This document shows, one piece after another, positions 6,324 through 6,607 of a stretch of 6,607 nucleotides of DNA; within the stretch, counting starts at the first letter, position 1, and the number at the start of each line of letters is the position of its first letter. The stretch is from Alphaproteobacteria bacterium (GTDB lineage: Bacteria; Pseudomonadota; Alphaproteobacteria; Rhodobacterales; Rhodobacteraceae). A program made the translations under genes and the position numbers. The notes under the pieces are model-generated. The model saw nothing but the letters and a program-made list of their open reading frames with translations, did not search any database and had not been told where the DNA came from. The stretch is taken from NCBI GenBank assembly GCA_030428025.1, contig JAUIBJ010000209.1, forward strand, positions 1 through 6,607, given 5' to 3'.

Positions 6324-6607
6324 TCACTCCGTGTTGAGAAGCACCGCCTCGACCCGGCGGTTGGCCTCGCGGCCCTCGGGCGTGGTGTTTGGCGCGACAG
6401 GTGCGAGATAGCCCATGCCGTTCGATTCCATCTGCGCGCGCGGCACCTCGTGGCGGGTGGCCAGCCGCTCCAGCACCGAAGCCGCGCGGCGGCGCGACAG
6501 CGCGACATTGGTGTCGAGCGCGCCCACCGCGTCGGTATGGCCCACCAGCGCGATCCGGCGGCTGGAATCGGCCTTGAGGAACCGCGCGAGCGCGGACAGC
6601 GAGGCAT
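6324..6607 (-). CDS. OmpA family protein, C-terminal peptidoglycan-binding domain only (5' end outside window)
   Basis: The last 93 residues of a protein whose N-terminus lies past position 6607. The fragment is an OmpA-like domain: IALVGHTDAVG (residues 18-28 of the visible part), NVALSRRRAASVLERL, a short MESNGMGYLAPVAPN stretch and the closing GREANRRVEAVL. The Asp of GHTD and an Arg of LSRRRA correspond to the residues that hold meso-diaminopimelate of peptidoglycan in OmpA/Pal/MotB proteins. It should therefore act in the periplasm, anchoring an outer-membrane protein, lipoprotein or other envelope component to the cell wall. The N-terminal architecture that would tell which cannot be seen. 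The frame is open to the window edge. Its TGA at 6324-6326 is followed after 6 nt by the amidohydrolase start. Confidence 0.9.
   Translation of the reverse strand, partial: ASLSALARFLKADSSRRIALVGHTDAVGALDTNVALSRRRAASVLERLATRHEVPRAQMESNGMGYLAPVAPNTTPEGREANRRVEAVLLNTE

Noticed and set aside
1..6607. A previously undescribed defence or other multi-gene system
   Set aside because: Every substantial coding region belongs to a known family with intact motifs, and the order is that of an ordinary chromosomal housekeeping region. I saw no repeat array, reverse transcriptase, nuclease-toxin pair or structured RNA.

Overview
This is a compact, GC-rich stretch of bacterial chromosome with eight protein genes, six of them complete. 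The genes and their order (priA, then divergent transaldolase, DUF484 and xerC, plus a phosphatidylcholine synthase) point to an alphaproteobacterium, most likely Rhodobacterales. That placement is inference from gene content, gene order and protein style; no database was searched.

Layout: (1) Positions 1-1822, minus strand: primosomal helicase PriA, missing its C-terminus at the window edge. (2) 1823-1909: a divergent intergenic region with a perfect 12-bp palindrome. (3) 1910-4953, plus strand: a close run of four genes, namely a small transaldolase of the Fsa/TalC family, a DUF484 (GAF-like) protein, the tyrosine recombinase XerC (start overlaps the DUF484 stop by 4 bp) and phosphatidylcholine synthase Pcs. 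(4) 4950-6607, minus strand: an OmpA-like C-terminal domain (N-terminus outside the window), a nitrilase-superfamily amidohydrolase 6 nt downstream of it, then an O6-alkylguanine-DNA alkyltransferase whose stop overlaps the pcs stop in a tail-to-tail arrangement. An 8-bp-stem hairpin sits between the last two.

Functions: three genes concern chromosome maintenance (PriA restarts replication, XerC resolves chromosome dimers, Ogt repairs O6-alkylguanine). The transaldolase serves the pentose phosphate pathway and Pcs makes membrane phosphatidylcholine. The DUF484-xerC pairing is a conserved arrangement; the other neighbours look like ordinary housekeeping genes placed side by side rather than one pathway.

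I found no mobile element, CRISPR array, RNA gene, pseudogene or convincing new system. The observations most worth checking are residue-level: Gln replacing the usual arginine finger in the alkyltransferase, transaldolase-type rather than aldolase-type active-site residues in the Fsa-family protein, and two uncharacterised inverted repeats in intergenic DNA.
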